Shown here one piece after another: positions 53,856-63,146 of a DNA stretch of 64,000 bases. Both the position numbers and the translations under genes were made by a program. Position 1 is the stretch's first letter, and each line of letters begins with the position of its first letter. Origin of the DNA: Bacteroidales bacterium UBA5762 (GTDB lineage: Bacteria > Bacteroidota > Bacteroidia > Bacteroidales > TTA-H9); NCBI GenBank assembly GCA_002418865.1, contig DIEY01000003.1, forward strand, positions 21,995 through 85,994, given 5' to 3'. The notes beneath the pieces are model-generated. The model was not told the DNA's origin. It did not search any database and saw only the letters and a program-made list of their open reading frames with translations.

Positions 53856-54770
53856 CTACTTCGACTGATTATTTAAATAAACCAATTTCATATTATCGAA
53901 ATATATTTCAGTTTGCTCTTTCCCGCTATCGAGCATGGCTCCCCAAAAGAGTTTAAACTTTAGAACATCATCAGAGCTGCTAACGTTTGGGGTGAGGTTG
54001 ATATAAATTTTATTCCAGTTAGGAGATGGGTTTATATCGAGTATAGGAGATTGAATATATTGATCGATTCCCAGAGCGATTATTCCAAAGGTAAAAGTAT
54101 TGCTGCAGCGGTAATTCATTTCGAGAAAAACGGGCGATCCATTTCGGGGTAAACTTATTGCTTCTGAAGTCATGGCTTCGAAAATGCTATCAGATAGCGT
54201 AAGTGTAATTTTCCCAGAGTGCAAACCTTCGAATGTAGATGGGTCATTCTCGGCAGTAAGCTGAAAATCGACATTGCTCTTCTTCGTAGTATCCAAAGCA
54301 AGATTGGCATCTTCAAAGTTTTCACTCCAAGCAAATTGAACCAAATCTTTGTAGGTTGTATAAATTGTATTTTTACCGTTAAATACATCTCCTTTTATAA
54401 CAGTGACAGAATCGGGAGCAAGAATAATTTCGCGGTTTATTTGATTATAAAGGGGGTAATAAGCTCGCAATTGCACCATTCCATCCATTCTAATGCCCGG
54501 AATAATTGTAAGTCGGTGTTTTCCAGTATAAAGCAATGGAACAGTAGCTGGTAGTTCAAATGCGCCAATGAGCTGCTCATCCACATAAATCCATGCATCC
54601 GTAATTTTACTCGATGCACTTCCCTGTGAAGGAGATTCAATTTTTAGGGCTATACTATCGATCTTTAAATAGGCGGGTATGTTCTGATCGCCTTCGAAAT
54701 CATCGCAAGATGACAGGGTAAACAATAAAAGAAAAGGCAAACATAATATATTGAGGACTTTAATGCTCAT
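53856..54770 (-). CDS. Lipoprotein of unknown function
   Basis: 304 residues. A lipoprotein signal ends in LSSC (Cys 22) and is followed by DDFEGD, an acidic stretch. After the lipid anchor come a PEGA-like segment (AWIYVDEQLIGAFELPATVPLL with KHRLTIIPGI) and a beta-rich C-terminal half with jelly-roll-like features (KLFWGAMLDSGKEQTEIYFDNMKLVY). It may be a surface or periplasmic carbohydrate-binding protein. It is translated just before the sugar transferase, and I do not recognise a named family. Confidence 0.75.
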   Translation of the reverse strand: MSIKVLNILCLPFLLLFTLSSCDDFEGDQNIPAYLKIDSIALKIESPSQGSASSKITDAWIYVDEQLIGAFELPATVPLLYTGKHRLTIIPGIRMDGMVQLRAYYPLYNQINREIILAPDSVTVIKGDVFNGKNTIYTTYKDLVQFAWSENFEDANLALDTTKKSNVDFQLTAENDPSTFEGLHSGKITLTLSDSIFEAMTSEAISLPRNGSPVFLEMNYRCSNTFTFGIIALGIDQYIQSPILDINPSPNWNKIYINLTPNVSSSDDVLKFKLFWGAMLDSGKEQTEIYFDNMKLVYLNNQSK

Positions 54771-54862
54771 AAAAAATTGAAACTACATCAGCTTTGTTTT
54801 CAGAACGCAGATGTTAGCCTGAATATTATTGAAGTGAATAAATAAAATAAGGAGAAAAGCCT

Positions 54863-55840
54863 CTAAGCATTTATTTTCTCCATAATTTGGTATGCGAGGT
54901 TAAGGGCGTCAATTCCATCTTGGATAGTCACAGGAGGAATATCATCGTATATGATGGCAGAAGCGAAGCTTTCTAATTCCATTTTTATAGCATTGACGGG
55001 TAAGATAGGTGGATTCTCGAAGACAAATTGTTTTGCTGGTTTATTAGGACCCATGTCGAGTACCAAATCGAAAGGTCCCTTGTGATTGGGCTCATAATCT
55101 TGGATGCGTATAATTTCAACCTTCTTGTCTAAAAAATCTACCGAGAGATATCTATCATACTGGAAAAAACGAATTTTTCTCATATTTTTCATACTCATCC
55201 GACTAGCAGTTAGGTTAGCCACGCAACCATTTTCGAACTCCAAACGGGCATTGGCGATATCGGGAGTGCTGCTGATTATAGCTACTCCACTTGCATGTAC
55301 ACGTCTGATATTGCTTTTCACTAAACTTAAAACGATATCAAGGTCATGTATCATCAAATCAAGGATAACAGGCACATCAAGCCCACGAGGATTAAATGTA
55401 GAGAGTCGGTGAGCTTCAATAAACATTGGCTGGTTAAAATAAGGTTTGGCTGCCAAAAAAGCAGGATTAAACCTTTCTACATGACCCACTTGTACTTTAA
55501 CATTGGCTTCATAAGCCAGTTTCATAAGTTCACGTGCTTCATCGGGTGTAGCCACTATAGGCTTCTCGATGAATACATGACGCGACTCCCTTAATGCTCG
55601 CGAAGCACATGGAAAATGCTCAACAGTGGGAGTTACAATATCCACCACATCTACATCGTCTATTAAAGATTGAATATCATGATAAGCTTTCAATGAAAAA
55701 TCTTCCGAGACTTTTGCAGCAGTCTGTTCGTCTGGATCATAAAAACCCATTAACTGATAAGATTCAATTTCTCGTATGCAGCGAATATGAATTTTCCCTA
55801 AATGACCTGCACCTAAAACACCTATTTTTAACTTGTTCAT
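54863..55840 (-). CDS. Gfo/Idh/MocA-family NAD(P)-dependent oxidoreductase
   Basis: The 325-residue protein has an N-terminal Rossmann fold (KIGVLGAGHLGKIHIRCIRE). The conserved FIEKPIVATPDEAREL segment, with the catalytic Lys in EKP, and a C-terminal beta-sheet domain follow. Family members oxidise or reduce sugars and nucleotide sugars, or act like biliverdin reductase. It precedes the lipoprotein and initiating sugar transferase genes on the same strand (gap 92 bp), so nucleotide-sugar modification is a reasonable guess. Confidence 0.87.
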   Translation of the reverse strand: MNKLKIGVLGAGHLGKIHIRCIREIESYQLMGFYDPDEQTAAKVSEDFSLKAYHDIQSLIDDVDVVDIVTPTVEHFPCASRALRESRHVFIEKPIVATPDEARELMKLAYEANVKVQVGHVERFNPAFLAAKPYFNQPMFIEAHRLSTFNPRGLDVPVILDLMIHDLDIVLSLVKSNIRRVHASGVAIISSTPDIANARLEFENGCVANLTASRMSMKNMRKIRFFQYDRYLSVDFLDKKVEIIRIQDYEPNHKGPFDLVLDMGPNKPAKQFVFENPPILPVNAIKMELESFASAIIYDDIPPVTIQDGIDALNLAYQIMEKINA

Positions 55841-55981
55841 CCGTTTAAAAGTCCTTCATTTTTAAAAACGTGCAAACGTAGGCAAAATCTCCTCATCAGA
55901 CAAAACCATTTTAGTAGAAGCAACGAAATATGATACATTCACCTTTAAATCCTTAATTTCGCATTTCCAATCTACTGAATT

Positions 55982-56653
55982 ATGCTCCAGCGAAATTTCG
56001 AAGATAATTATCGCCATAAAGGATTGAGGAAAAAACTGGTAGAAGAAATTAAAAGAAAAGGCATTAGCGATGAGAATGTTTTGAAAGCCATTGAAGAAAT
56101 TCCACGGCATTGGTTCCTCGATGCCGCTTTTCTTGAATTTGCCTATCAAGATAAACCTTTCCCTATTGCATGTCAACAAACCATTTCACAGCCCTATACT
56201 GTGGCTTTTCAAACTCAACTGCTCGATGTAAAACCCAGAGAAAAAGTATTGGAAATAGGAACGGGCTCAGGATATCAGGCTTGTGTATTGTCAAAACTTG
56301 GAGCAAAGGTGTTTACAATTGAAAGACAAAAAAAACTATATCAACAAACCAAGGAATTTTTAATAGCAGCAGGGTTCCCCGAAATCAAATGTTTTTACGG
56401 AGATGGATATAAAGGCTTACCTGCCTATGCTCCTTTTGACAAAATTATTATAACGGCAGGGGCGCCAGAAATTCCAGAGGCACTCATCGAGCAATTAAAA
56501 CCAGGAGGCAGGCTGGTAGTGCCTGTGGGCGATTATTCATTTCAAATCATGACTTTGGTTATAAAAAATGCCGACGGGAGCATAACCAAAGAAGAGCATG
56601 GCGTTTTTGCCTTTGTCCCCATGTTGAAAAATAAGGCAAACGATAATGTTTAA
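55982..56653 (+). CDS. pcm: Protein-L-isoaspartate O-methyltransferase
   Basis: Repairs isoaspartyl residues in aged proteins using SAM. The 223-residue protein has the PCMT N-terminal segment (RHWFLDAAFLEFAYQDKPFPIACQQTISQPYTVAFQTQLL), motif I LEIGTGSGYQACVLSKLG, and DKIIITAGAPEIPEALIEQLKPGGRLVVPVG. Its end overlaps the end of the convergent regulator gene by 4 bp. Confidence 0.93.
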   Translation: MLQRNFEDNYRHKGLRKKLVEEIKRKGISDENVLKAIEEIPRHWFLDAAFLEFAYQDKPFPIACQQTISQPYTVAFQTQLLDVKPREKVLEIGTGSGYQACVLSKLGAKVFTIERQKKLYQQTKEFLIAAGFPEIKCFYGDGYKGLPAYAPFDKIIITAGAPEIPEALIEQLKPGGRLVVPVGDYSFQIMTLVIKNADGSITKEEHGVFAFVPMLKNKANDNV

Positions 56654-57801
56654 TTCGAATATTTTACTACATCTTCGGCCGAAATAACACGTTCACACAG
56701 AATAGCCAATCTCTCCACCATATTTCGAAGTTCACGTACATTTCCTGTCCATTTTCGTTTTTTAAGCGCTTCGAGAGCATCGGGAGTAAATTCGAGAGAA
56801 GGTTTGCCCATTTCGGCCGATATTATCTCCATAAAGTGTTTTGTCAATAAAGGAATATCTTCTGTGCGTTCTTCTAAAGAAGGCACATGGATAATAATTA
56901 CGCTCAAACGGTGGTATAGATCCTCTCTAAAGTTTCCTTTCGTAATCTCAGCTTTTAAATCTTTATTAGTAGCGGCGATAATGCGCACGTCAACTGGTAT
57001 CTCCTTTTCACCTCCTACCCTTGTAATTTTATTTTCTTGCAATGACCTCAATACCTTAGCTTGAGCCGATAAACTCATATCGCCAACTTCGTCAAGAAAC
57101 AAGGTTCCTCCATTGGCCAGTTCAAAATCGCCCTTTCTTTGTTTAATAGCCGAAGTGAAAGATCCTTTTTCATGTCCAAACAATTGGCTTTCGATGAGTT
57201 CGGAGGGTATAGCGGCACAGTTTACTTCAACAAATGGGCCATGAGCTCTTGGACTGTTTTCGTGCAAGGCCCTGGCAACTAATTCCTTGCCAGTTCCATT
57301 CTCACCCGTTATCAATACTCGTGCATTCGTCGGAGCAACTCTCTCTATCATAGCCAATACATTTTTTATGGCTTCCGACTCCCCTATAATTTGATTATTC
57401 TTTAAAACCCTTTTCCTCAGATTACGCGTTTCATTCAAGAGTTTGGAACGATCAAGCGCATTTCTTACACTAACCAGTAAACGATTGAGGTCGAGTGGTT
57501 TGCTAATATAGTCGAATGCACCTTTTTTAATGGCTTCTACGGCTGTATCAATGGTGCCATGTCCAGATATCATAATAACTGGCGTTTCACCTTGCTCCTG
57601 CACCTTTTCTAAAACTTCTATCCCGTCAATTCCAGGCATCTTTATATCACACAACACCACATCATAATCATTGGATTGAACTTTTTCTATGGCTTCCTGC
57701 CCATTTTGAGCTTCATCTACGCTATATTTTTCGTATTCAAGAATCTCTCTTAAAGTTTTACGTATAGCACGCTCATCATCAACTACAAGAATTCTTGGCA
57801 T
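56650..57801 (-). CDS. NtrC-like response regulator (receiver plus AAA+), no DNA-binding domain
   Basis: 383 residues from ATG 57801; an in-frame TTG at 57810 is less likely. The receiver has phospho-acceptor D52 in VVLCDIKMPG. The AAA+ domain has Walker A GENGTGKELVAR, Walker B GGTLFLDEVGDM and an R-finger region. The sigma-54 contact loop, normally GAFTGA, reads GSFTSA (213-218). The protein ends about 20 residues after the AAA+ lid, with no Fis-type helix-turn-helix. This short form recurs in Bacteroidota, but how it reaches promoters is unclear. No histidine kinase is adjacent. Confidence 0.86.
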   Translation of the reverse strand: MPRILVVDDERAIRKTLREILEYEKYSVDEAQNGQEAIEKVQSNDYDVVLCDIKMPGIDGIEVLEKVQEQGETPVIMISGHGTIDTAVEAIKKGAFDYISKPLDLNRLLVSVRNALDRSKLLNETRNLRKRVLKNNQIIGESEAIKNVLAMIERVAPTNARVLITGENGTGKELVARALHENSPRAHGPFVEVNCAAIPSELIESQLFGHEKGSFTSAIKQRKGDFELANGGTLFLDEVGDMSLSAQAKVLRSLQENKITRVGGEKEIPVDVRIIAATNKDLKAEITKGNFREDLYHRLSVIIIHVPSLEERTEDIPLLTKHFMEIISAEMGKPSLEFTPDALEALKKRKWTGNVRELRNMVERLAILCERVISAEDVVKYSN

Positions 57802-57915
57802 TTCAATCAATCCATTTCAGACTACAAACTTACTCATTTTCTGAATATCCTTCTTGAGGCTTTGCATCTTTTTTGCTTTTACCCCAAAAAATTTATATCC
57901 GAAACATTTCAATAT

Positions 57916-57946
57916 TTTGATAACCCAGTAAAATATAGTAATTTTG
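57916..57946 (+). promoter_or_regulatory. Promoter of the rimP-nusA-infB operon
   Basis: TTTG (57916-57919), a 19-bp spacer and TAATTTTG (57939-57946) match the Bacteroidota consensus exactly. The rimP ATG lies about 85 bp downstream, leaving a leader of roughly 75 nt. Confidence 0.78.
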
Positions 57947-58031
57947 CAAATGATTTAGAGTGCATTTTGGATGCAAAATCAAAGATGGGGATTCAATCCC
58001 CAATTTTTATATCTAAAATTATGATTCACAA

Positions 58032-58496
58032 ATGATTGAAAGCATTAAAATATTGGAAATCATTGATTCGTATTTAGAAGGAAGCGATAAATTTCTGGTT
58101 GATTTAAAAGTAAAACCAGGCAATAAAATCCTTGTGTTTATAGATGGTGATCATGGCATAGATATTGAAGATTGCGTCGAGCTGAGTCGGTTCATAGAGT
58201 CGAAATTAAAGAGTGAAGAAGAAGATTATTCTTTGGAGGTTTCGTCGGCAGGTGCCGAGTCTCCCATACGACTAAAGCGCCAATATCATCGTCATATTGG
58301 CCGAATGTTTCGAATCATTTTAACCGATAAAATTCAGCTAAGAGGACAGCTTTTGCGAGTTGAACCGGAAGGCATAGTTTTAAATGTGCAGCAATCCACT
58401 ACTACAGATAAAGGAAAGAAAAAAATCCAATGGGTTGAAAAGTATTATCCTTTCGAAAAGATTGATGAAGCCCGTATAGAATTAAGCTTTAAATAA
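58032..58496 (+). CDS. rimP: Ribosome maturation factor RimP
   Basis: Needed for 30S subunit maturation. The 154-residue protein has the N-terminal alpha/beta domain with LVDLKVKPGNKILVFIDGDHGIDIEDCVELSRFIE, the SSAGAESPIRLKRQYHRHIGR signature, and a small C-terminal SH3-like barrel. It is the first gene of the conserved rimP-nusA-infB operon and is followed by nusA after 28 bp. Confidence 0.93.
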   Translation: MIESIKILEIIDSYLEGSDKFLVDLKVKPGNKILVFIDGDHGIDIEDCVELSRFIESKLKSEEEDYSLEVSSAGAESPIRLKRQYHRHIGRMFRIILTDKIQLRGQLLRVEPEGIVLNVQQSTTTDKGKKKIQWVEKYYPFEKIDEARIELSFK

Positions 58497-58524
58497 TTTT
58501 GCAATAATTTAACATTCTGATTTT

Positions 58525-59757
58525 ATGGAACATAATCTAATAACTTCTTTCACAGAATTCAAAGATTATAAAAATATCGATAGAGAGATGCTGATGCGCA
58601 TCTTAGAAGATGTTTTCCGTCACACCTTAATAAAGAAATTTGGTACCGACGAAAACTTCGACATCATTGTAAACATTGACAAGGGCGACCTTGAAATATG
58701 GAGAACACTAACTATAGTGGAAGATGGCAAACTTACCGATCCCAACAAAGAAATAGAATATTCGGAAGCCATAAAGCTTGAACCCGATTTCGAAGTTGGC
58801 GAGCAAGTTTATCAAGAAATTAAGCTCGAAGATTTTGGGCGTCGAGAAATACTTACCATACGACAAAATCTTATTAGCAAGATTCAGGAATACGAAAAAG
58901 ATAATGTTTATCGTAAATATAAGGACAAGGTTGGGGAAATTATTACAGGAGAAGTTTATCAAATTTGGAAAAAGGAGATTCTTGTACTCGATGATGAAGG
59001 CATTGAGCTCACCTTGCCCAAAAGCGAACAGATACCTCACGATCATTACCGCAAGGGTGATACCATTAGAGCAGTAGTATCTAATGTTGAGCTGCGTAAT
59101 AATCAACCCATTATCATTCTTTCGCGCACTTCACCGCTTTTTCTCGAAAAACTTATCGAACAAGAAGTACCCGAAGTTTATGATGGACTTATCACTATAA
59201 AGAAAATTGTAAGAGTCCCTGGCGAAAGAGCCAAGGTAGCTGTTGAATCTTATGATGATCGCATCGACCCTGTTGGAGCTTGTGTGGGCATGAAAGGTTC
59301 ACGAATTCATGGAATTGTGCGTGAGTTGCGAAACGAAAACATTGATGTGATTAATTATACCTCTAACCCAAGTCTTTACATCCAGAGAGCCCTGAGCCCA
59401 GCAAAAGTTTCTTCCATCGTCATTGATGAAGAAAACAAGAGAGCCGAAGTTTATATGAAACCCGACCAAGTTTCGCTTGCCATTGGTAAAGGTGGTTATA
59501 ACATCAAACTTGCCGGCAAACTCACAGGTTACGAAATCGACGTTTACCGTGACACTGATATTGAATATGAAGATGTTGATTTACAGGAATTCTCAGATGA
59601 AATCGATCAATGGATTATCGAAACTTTCAAATCTATTGGCCTCGACACGGCTAAAAGCGTTTTGAATGAAAGCGTAGAAGAATTGATCCGTAGAACCGAC
59701 CTCGAGGAAGAAACTATCCTTGAGGTTAGAAAGATATTACAGGCCGAATTCGAATAA
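58525..59757 (+). CDS. nusA: Transcription termination/antitermination factor NusA
   Basis: Binds RNA polymerase and modulates pausing and termination. The 410-residue protein has an N-terminal RNAP-binding domain, an S1 domain near residues 135-200 (GEIITGEVYQIWKKEILVLDDEGIELTLPKSEQIP), and KH domains with RIDPVGACVGMKGSRI and SLAIGKGGYNIKLAGKLTG. A short C-terminal acidic helix-hairpin region replaces the two long enterobacterial repeats. Confidence 0.95.
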   Translation: MEHNLITSFTEFKDYKNIDREMLMRILEDVFRHTLIKKFGTDENFDIIVNIDKGDLEIWRTLTIVEDGKLTDPNKEIEYSEAIKLEPDFEVGEQVYQEIKLEDFGRREILTIRQNLISKIQEYEKDNVYRKYKDKVGEIITGEVYQIWKKEILVLDDEGIELTLPKSEQIPHDHYRKGDTIRAVVSNVELRNNQPIIILSRTSPLFLEKLIEQEVPEVYDGLITIKKIVRVPGERAKVAVESYDDRIDPVGACVGMKGSRIHGIVRELRNENIDVINYTSNPSLYIQRALSPAKVSSIVIDEENKRAEVYMKPDQVSLAIGKGGYNIKLAGKLTGYEIDVYRDTDIEYEDVDLQEFSDEIDQWIIETFKSIGLDTAKSVLNESVEELIRRTDLEEETILEVRKILQAEFE

Positions 59758-59842
59758 GTTATCACATTTATAAGTTATCTTCAAAAAACTAAAAAACCCT
59801 TGTCATAATACAATAAACACTTATTATTTCATAATTATCGAC

Positions 59843-59850
59843 TAATTTTG
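59843..59850 (+). promoter_or_regulatory. Possible internal -7 element upstream of infB
   Basis: TAATTTTG matches the -7 consensus in the 123-bp nusA-infB gap, but no TTTG lies at the usual distance. It could give secondary expression of infB. Confidence 0.35.
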
Positions 59851-59880
59851 CAAAAATTATAGGGTATCGAAAAAACATTT

Positions 59881-62800
59881 ATGTCAGAAGAAAAAATATC
59901 GATAAGGCTCAGTAAAATTGCGACTGAATTCAATGTTGGGATTAGTACTATAGTGGAAGACCTGGCCAAAAAAGGTCATAAAATAGAAAATAATCCCAAC
60001 ACAAAGATTCCAGCCGAGCTATATGAATTATTACGAAAATTGTATGAACCTGACAAAAAAATAAAAGAGTCTGTCGACAAAAAAAACATTTCTTCCTTTA
60101 AAAAAGAAATTCCATTACCTGAAACTAAAAAGATAAAAGACGATGCTTTAGCTGAAACTGAAGCTGAAAGTATTATTATTAAAGAAAATCTGATAAGGCC
60201 AGAAATGCTTCCTTCAACTAGGATGACAACTGCCCCTACAGAAAAGGAAGTCGTTACCACTACCGAGAAACAGCTCACAGCAGAAAGTAAACATAATATT
60301 TCTAAAGAAGAAGTCGAAGAAATTCCTATTCAATCGACCATTCAAGAGATGATGCCAGGGCCTAAAATCTTAGGCAAGATTGACCTCGAAAAACAGAAAC
60401 CTCCTAAAAAAACAACTAAACCACCTATTCCAAAAAAGGAAACTCCAAAACAAAAAATTGAGCCTTCAATAAACGTAGCTAAAAATGTTGAAGAGGAATT
60501 TGCAGTCGACATTGAAACCACAACGCCCAAAGAAATTCCAACTACAGTTATACCCAAAGAAAAACAAACGCCTAATCCACAACCTATAGCTGAAAATTTA
60601 ACAAAAGCCGAAGACAAGACACCGCAGCCCGAATTTGCGGAATCTATCGAGCTAAATAAGGAATCTATCGAAGAACCACAGTTTGAGATAGCGCAAAGCC
60701 CTAATATCGAAAGTGAAGAAATCAAAATAAAAGAAACTGCAGAAACGGAAAAAATTTCTGTTGATGAACTAGAACTGAGTCCAAAATCTGAAATTAAAGA
60801 GGAGCCGCCCGCTGAAGAAGTTGCTACAGAAGAAAAAAACACAAAACCAGACAATTTTATTCCAACCCAAGTTGACAAATTATCCGGCCCTACTATTGTT
60901 GGGAAGATAGATTTAGAACAGGTTAAAGAAAACAAACACGTCACAAAGCAGCCAATAGCCACTTCTGCCGATGTAATTGGGAAAAAATCGAAAAAAAAGA
61001 AAAGGAAAAGAATTAGTAGCGAAAGTTCTGTAACAAACGAGAATGTTATTAAGAATGAAACAACGCCTAAAACACATAAGCCTGTAGTTCATAAAGTTAG
61101 TGAAAAAAAGGCCAAATTAAAAGAACGTAAGGAAATTAAAGAAGAGATAAAGCCTGAACTAAGCGAAGAAGAAATTCAAAAAAAGGTAAAAGAAACTCTT
61201 TCGGCACTCAAGTCACAAAGCAGCCCATCGTCGAAAACGGCTAAAATAAGGCGAGCTAAAAGAGCTGCCCAATTAGAAAAAAACGCTCGAAGACTCGAAG
61301 AAGAAGAAGAACAGAAAAAAATACTAAAAGTCAGCGAGTTCCTTACGGCTAACGAATTGGCCACATTAATGAATGTTCCCGTAAATGAGGTAATTAAGAC
61401 CTGCTTAGATTTAGGTTTGTTCGTATCTATCAATCAGAGGATAGACGCCGAAACCATCAGTATAATCGCATCTGAGTTTGGTTATGAAGTAGATTTTTCA
61501 GAAGAAGAAATCCTCGAAGAAATGGATCAAAAATTTGAAGATAATCCAGAGGATTACATTCCGCGCCATCCTATTGTTACAGTTATGGGTCATGTTGATC
61601 ATGGCAAGACAAAACTTCTCGACTACATTCGCAATTCCAATGTTATTGCTGGGGAATATGGTGGAATAACCCAACATATTGGTGCTTATGAAGTAACATT
61701 GAGTAATGGCAAAAAGATCACTTTTTTGGATACACCTGGTCATGAAGCCTTTACGGCCATGAGGGCTCGTGGAGCTAAAATTACAGACATTGCCATTATT
61801 GTTGTTGCAGCCGATGATGGAGTGATGCCCCAAACTAAGGAAGCCATCAATCATGCGCTAGCAGCAGGAGTTCCTTTGGTATTTGCCATCAATAAAATCG
61901 ACAAACCTACGGCCAATCCCGCTAAAGTGAAGGAGGAGCTTGCCAATATGAATATTCTGGTGGAAGATTGGGGAGGAAAATATCAATGTCAGGAGATTTC
62001 TGCAAAAACAGGACAAAATGTGGATTTGTTGCTCGAAAAAGTCTTGCTCGAAGCCGAACTGCTCGACTTGAAAGCCAATCCCAAACGGCCAGCCACAGGC
62101 ACAGTCATTGAATCCAGCTTGGATAAAGGTCGTGGTTATGTGGCTAAAATTCTGGTGCAAAATGGAACCTTACATCAAGGTGATATCATTGTAGCAGGTA
62201 GTGTATATGGTAAGGTAAAAGCCATGTATAATGAACGTAATCAAATGGTGAAGGAAGTCGGCCCTTCATCACCTATACTTATATTGGGTCTTACTGGCGC
62301 CCCCCAAGCGGGCGATAAATTCAGCGTCTTTCTCGACGATAAAGAAGCCAAAGCTGTTGCCAACAAGCGACAACAACTTCAACGTGAAATGGAAATTAGA
62401 ACGCAAAAGCATATTACCCTTGAAGAAATAGGTCGTAGAATAGCTATTGGCGATTTTAAAGAACTCAACTTAATTGTGAAAGGTGATGTAGATGGTTCGG
62501 TTGAAGCTCTTTCCGATGCTTTATTGAAACTCTCCACGGATGAGGTTCAGGTTAATGTGATCCATAAGTCGATAGGACAGGTTACGGAAACGGATGTATT
62601 GTTAGCTTCAGCCTCAAATGCCATTATTATAGGATTTCAAGTGCGTCCTTCGGCCAATGCCAAAAAACTTGCCGAACATGAACAAATTGACATAAGGCTT
62701 TATTCTATTATTTATCAAGCAATTGATGAAATAAAAGCCGCCATCGAGGGAATGACATCTCCAAAAATCGAAGAAAAAATCGTATGCAATCTCGAAGTAA

Positions 62801-63072
62801 AAGAGATCTTCAATATCAGCAAGGTTGGCACTGTAGCTGGTTGCATCGTTCTGGATGGTACTATCAATCGGCATACAAGAATTAGGGTCATCCGCGATGG
62901 TATTGTTATTCATACAGGCCGTCTTGGTTCCCTCAAACGCTTTAAGGAAGATGTAAAAGAAGTAAAAGCTGGTCAGGAATGTGGGCTGAATATAGAAGGA
63001 TTCAATGACATCAAGATCGGTGATATTATTGAGGGTTTCGAAGAAGTAGAAGTTAAAAAAACCATTAAATAA
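59881..63072 (+). CDS. infB: Translation initiation factor IF-2
   Basis: GTPase that brings fMet-tRNA to the 30S subunit. The 1063-residue protein opens with an IF2-N winged segment (IRLSKIATEFNVGISTIVEDL). A long, low-complexity Lys/Glu/Pro region (about 60-480) follows, containing two copies of a GPxIxGKIDLE motif near residues 160 and 338, as in other Bacteroidota. A second IF2-N domain (TANELATLMNVPVNEV) precedes the G domain, with GHVDHGKT at 570-577, DTPGHEAF and NKIDKP. The C-terminal beta-barrel domains II to IV are complete. Confidence 0.96.
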   Translation: MSEEKISIRLSKIATEFNVGISTIVEDLAKKGHKIENNPNTKIPAELYELLRKLYEPDKKIKESVDKKNISSFKKEIPLPETKKIKDDALAETEAESIIIKENLIRPEMLPSTRMTTAPTEKEVVTTTEKQLTAESKHNISKEEVEEIPIQSTIQEMMPGPKILGKIDLEKQKPPKKTTKPPIPKKETPKQKIEPSINVAKNVEEEFAVDIETTTPKEIPTTVIPKEKQTPNPQPIAENLTKAEDKTPQPEFAESIELNKESIEEPQFEIAQSPNIESEEIKIKETAETEKISVDELELSPKSEIKEEPPAEEVATEEKNTKPDNFIPTQVDKLSGPTIVGKIDLEQVKENKHVTKQPIATSADVIGKKSKKKKRKRISSESSVTNENVIKNETTPKTHKPVVHKVSEKKAKLKERKEIKEEIKPELSEEEIQKKVKETLSALKSQSSPSSKTAKIRRAKRAAQLEKNARRLEEEEEQKKILKVSEFLTANELATLMNVPVNEVIKTCLDLGLFVSINQRIDAETISIIASEFGYEVDFSEEEILEEMDQKFEDNPEDYIPRHPIVTVMGHVDHGKTKLLDYIRNSNVIAGEYGGITQHIGAYEVTLSNGKKITFLDTPGHEAFTAMRARGAKITDIAIIVVAADDGVMPQTKEAINHALAAGVPLVFAINKIDKPTANPAKVKEELANMNILVEDWGGKYQCQEISAKTGQNVDLLLEKVLLEAELLDLKANPKRPATGTVIESSLDKGRGYVAKILVQNGTLHQGDIIVAGSVYGKVKAMYNERNQMVKEVGPSSPILILGLTGAPQAGDKFSVFLDDKEAKAVANKRQQLQREMEIRTQKHITLEEIGRRIAIGDFKELNLIVKGDVDGSVEALSDALLKLSTDEVQVNVIHKSIGQVTETDVLLASASNAIIIGFQVRPSANAKKLAEHEQIDIRLYSIIYQAIDEIKAAIEGMTSPKIEEKIVCNLEVKEIFNISKVGTVAGCIVLDGTINRHTRIRVIRDGIVIHTGRLGSLKRFKEDVKEVKAGQECGLNIEGFNDIKIGDIIEGFEEVEVKKTIK

Positions 63073-63094
63073 AATCCCCCTTTTCTTTATAAAA

Positions 63095-63126
63095 AAGGCT
63101 CCTCTTCCCATCAAAAAAGGAGCCTT
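63095..63126. terminator. Bidirectional terminator between infB and purA
   Basis: AAGGCTCC (63095-63102) pairs perfectly with GGAGCCTT (63119-63126), with A-rich and AT-rich flanks, between the convergent genes. Confidence 0.8.
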
Positions 63127-63146
63127 AATATTTTAATATGCGCTTA

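Noticed and set aside
60342..60962. Long antisense ORF (206 codons) inside infB
   Set aside because: Its serine- and glycine-rich composition is the mirror of the repetitive Lys/Glu/Pro region of IF-2.
62614..63114. Minus-strand ORF of 166 codons over the infB 3' end
   Set aside because: It lies antisense to conserved IF-2 domains, runs through the terminator, and has a low-complexity Phe-rich sequence.
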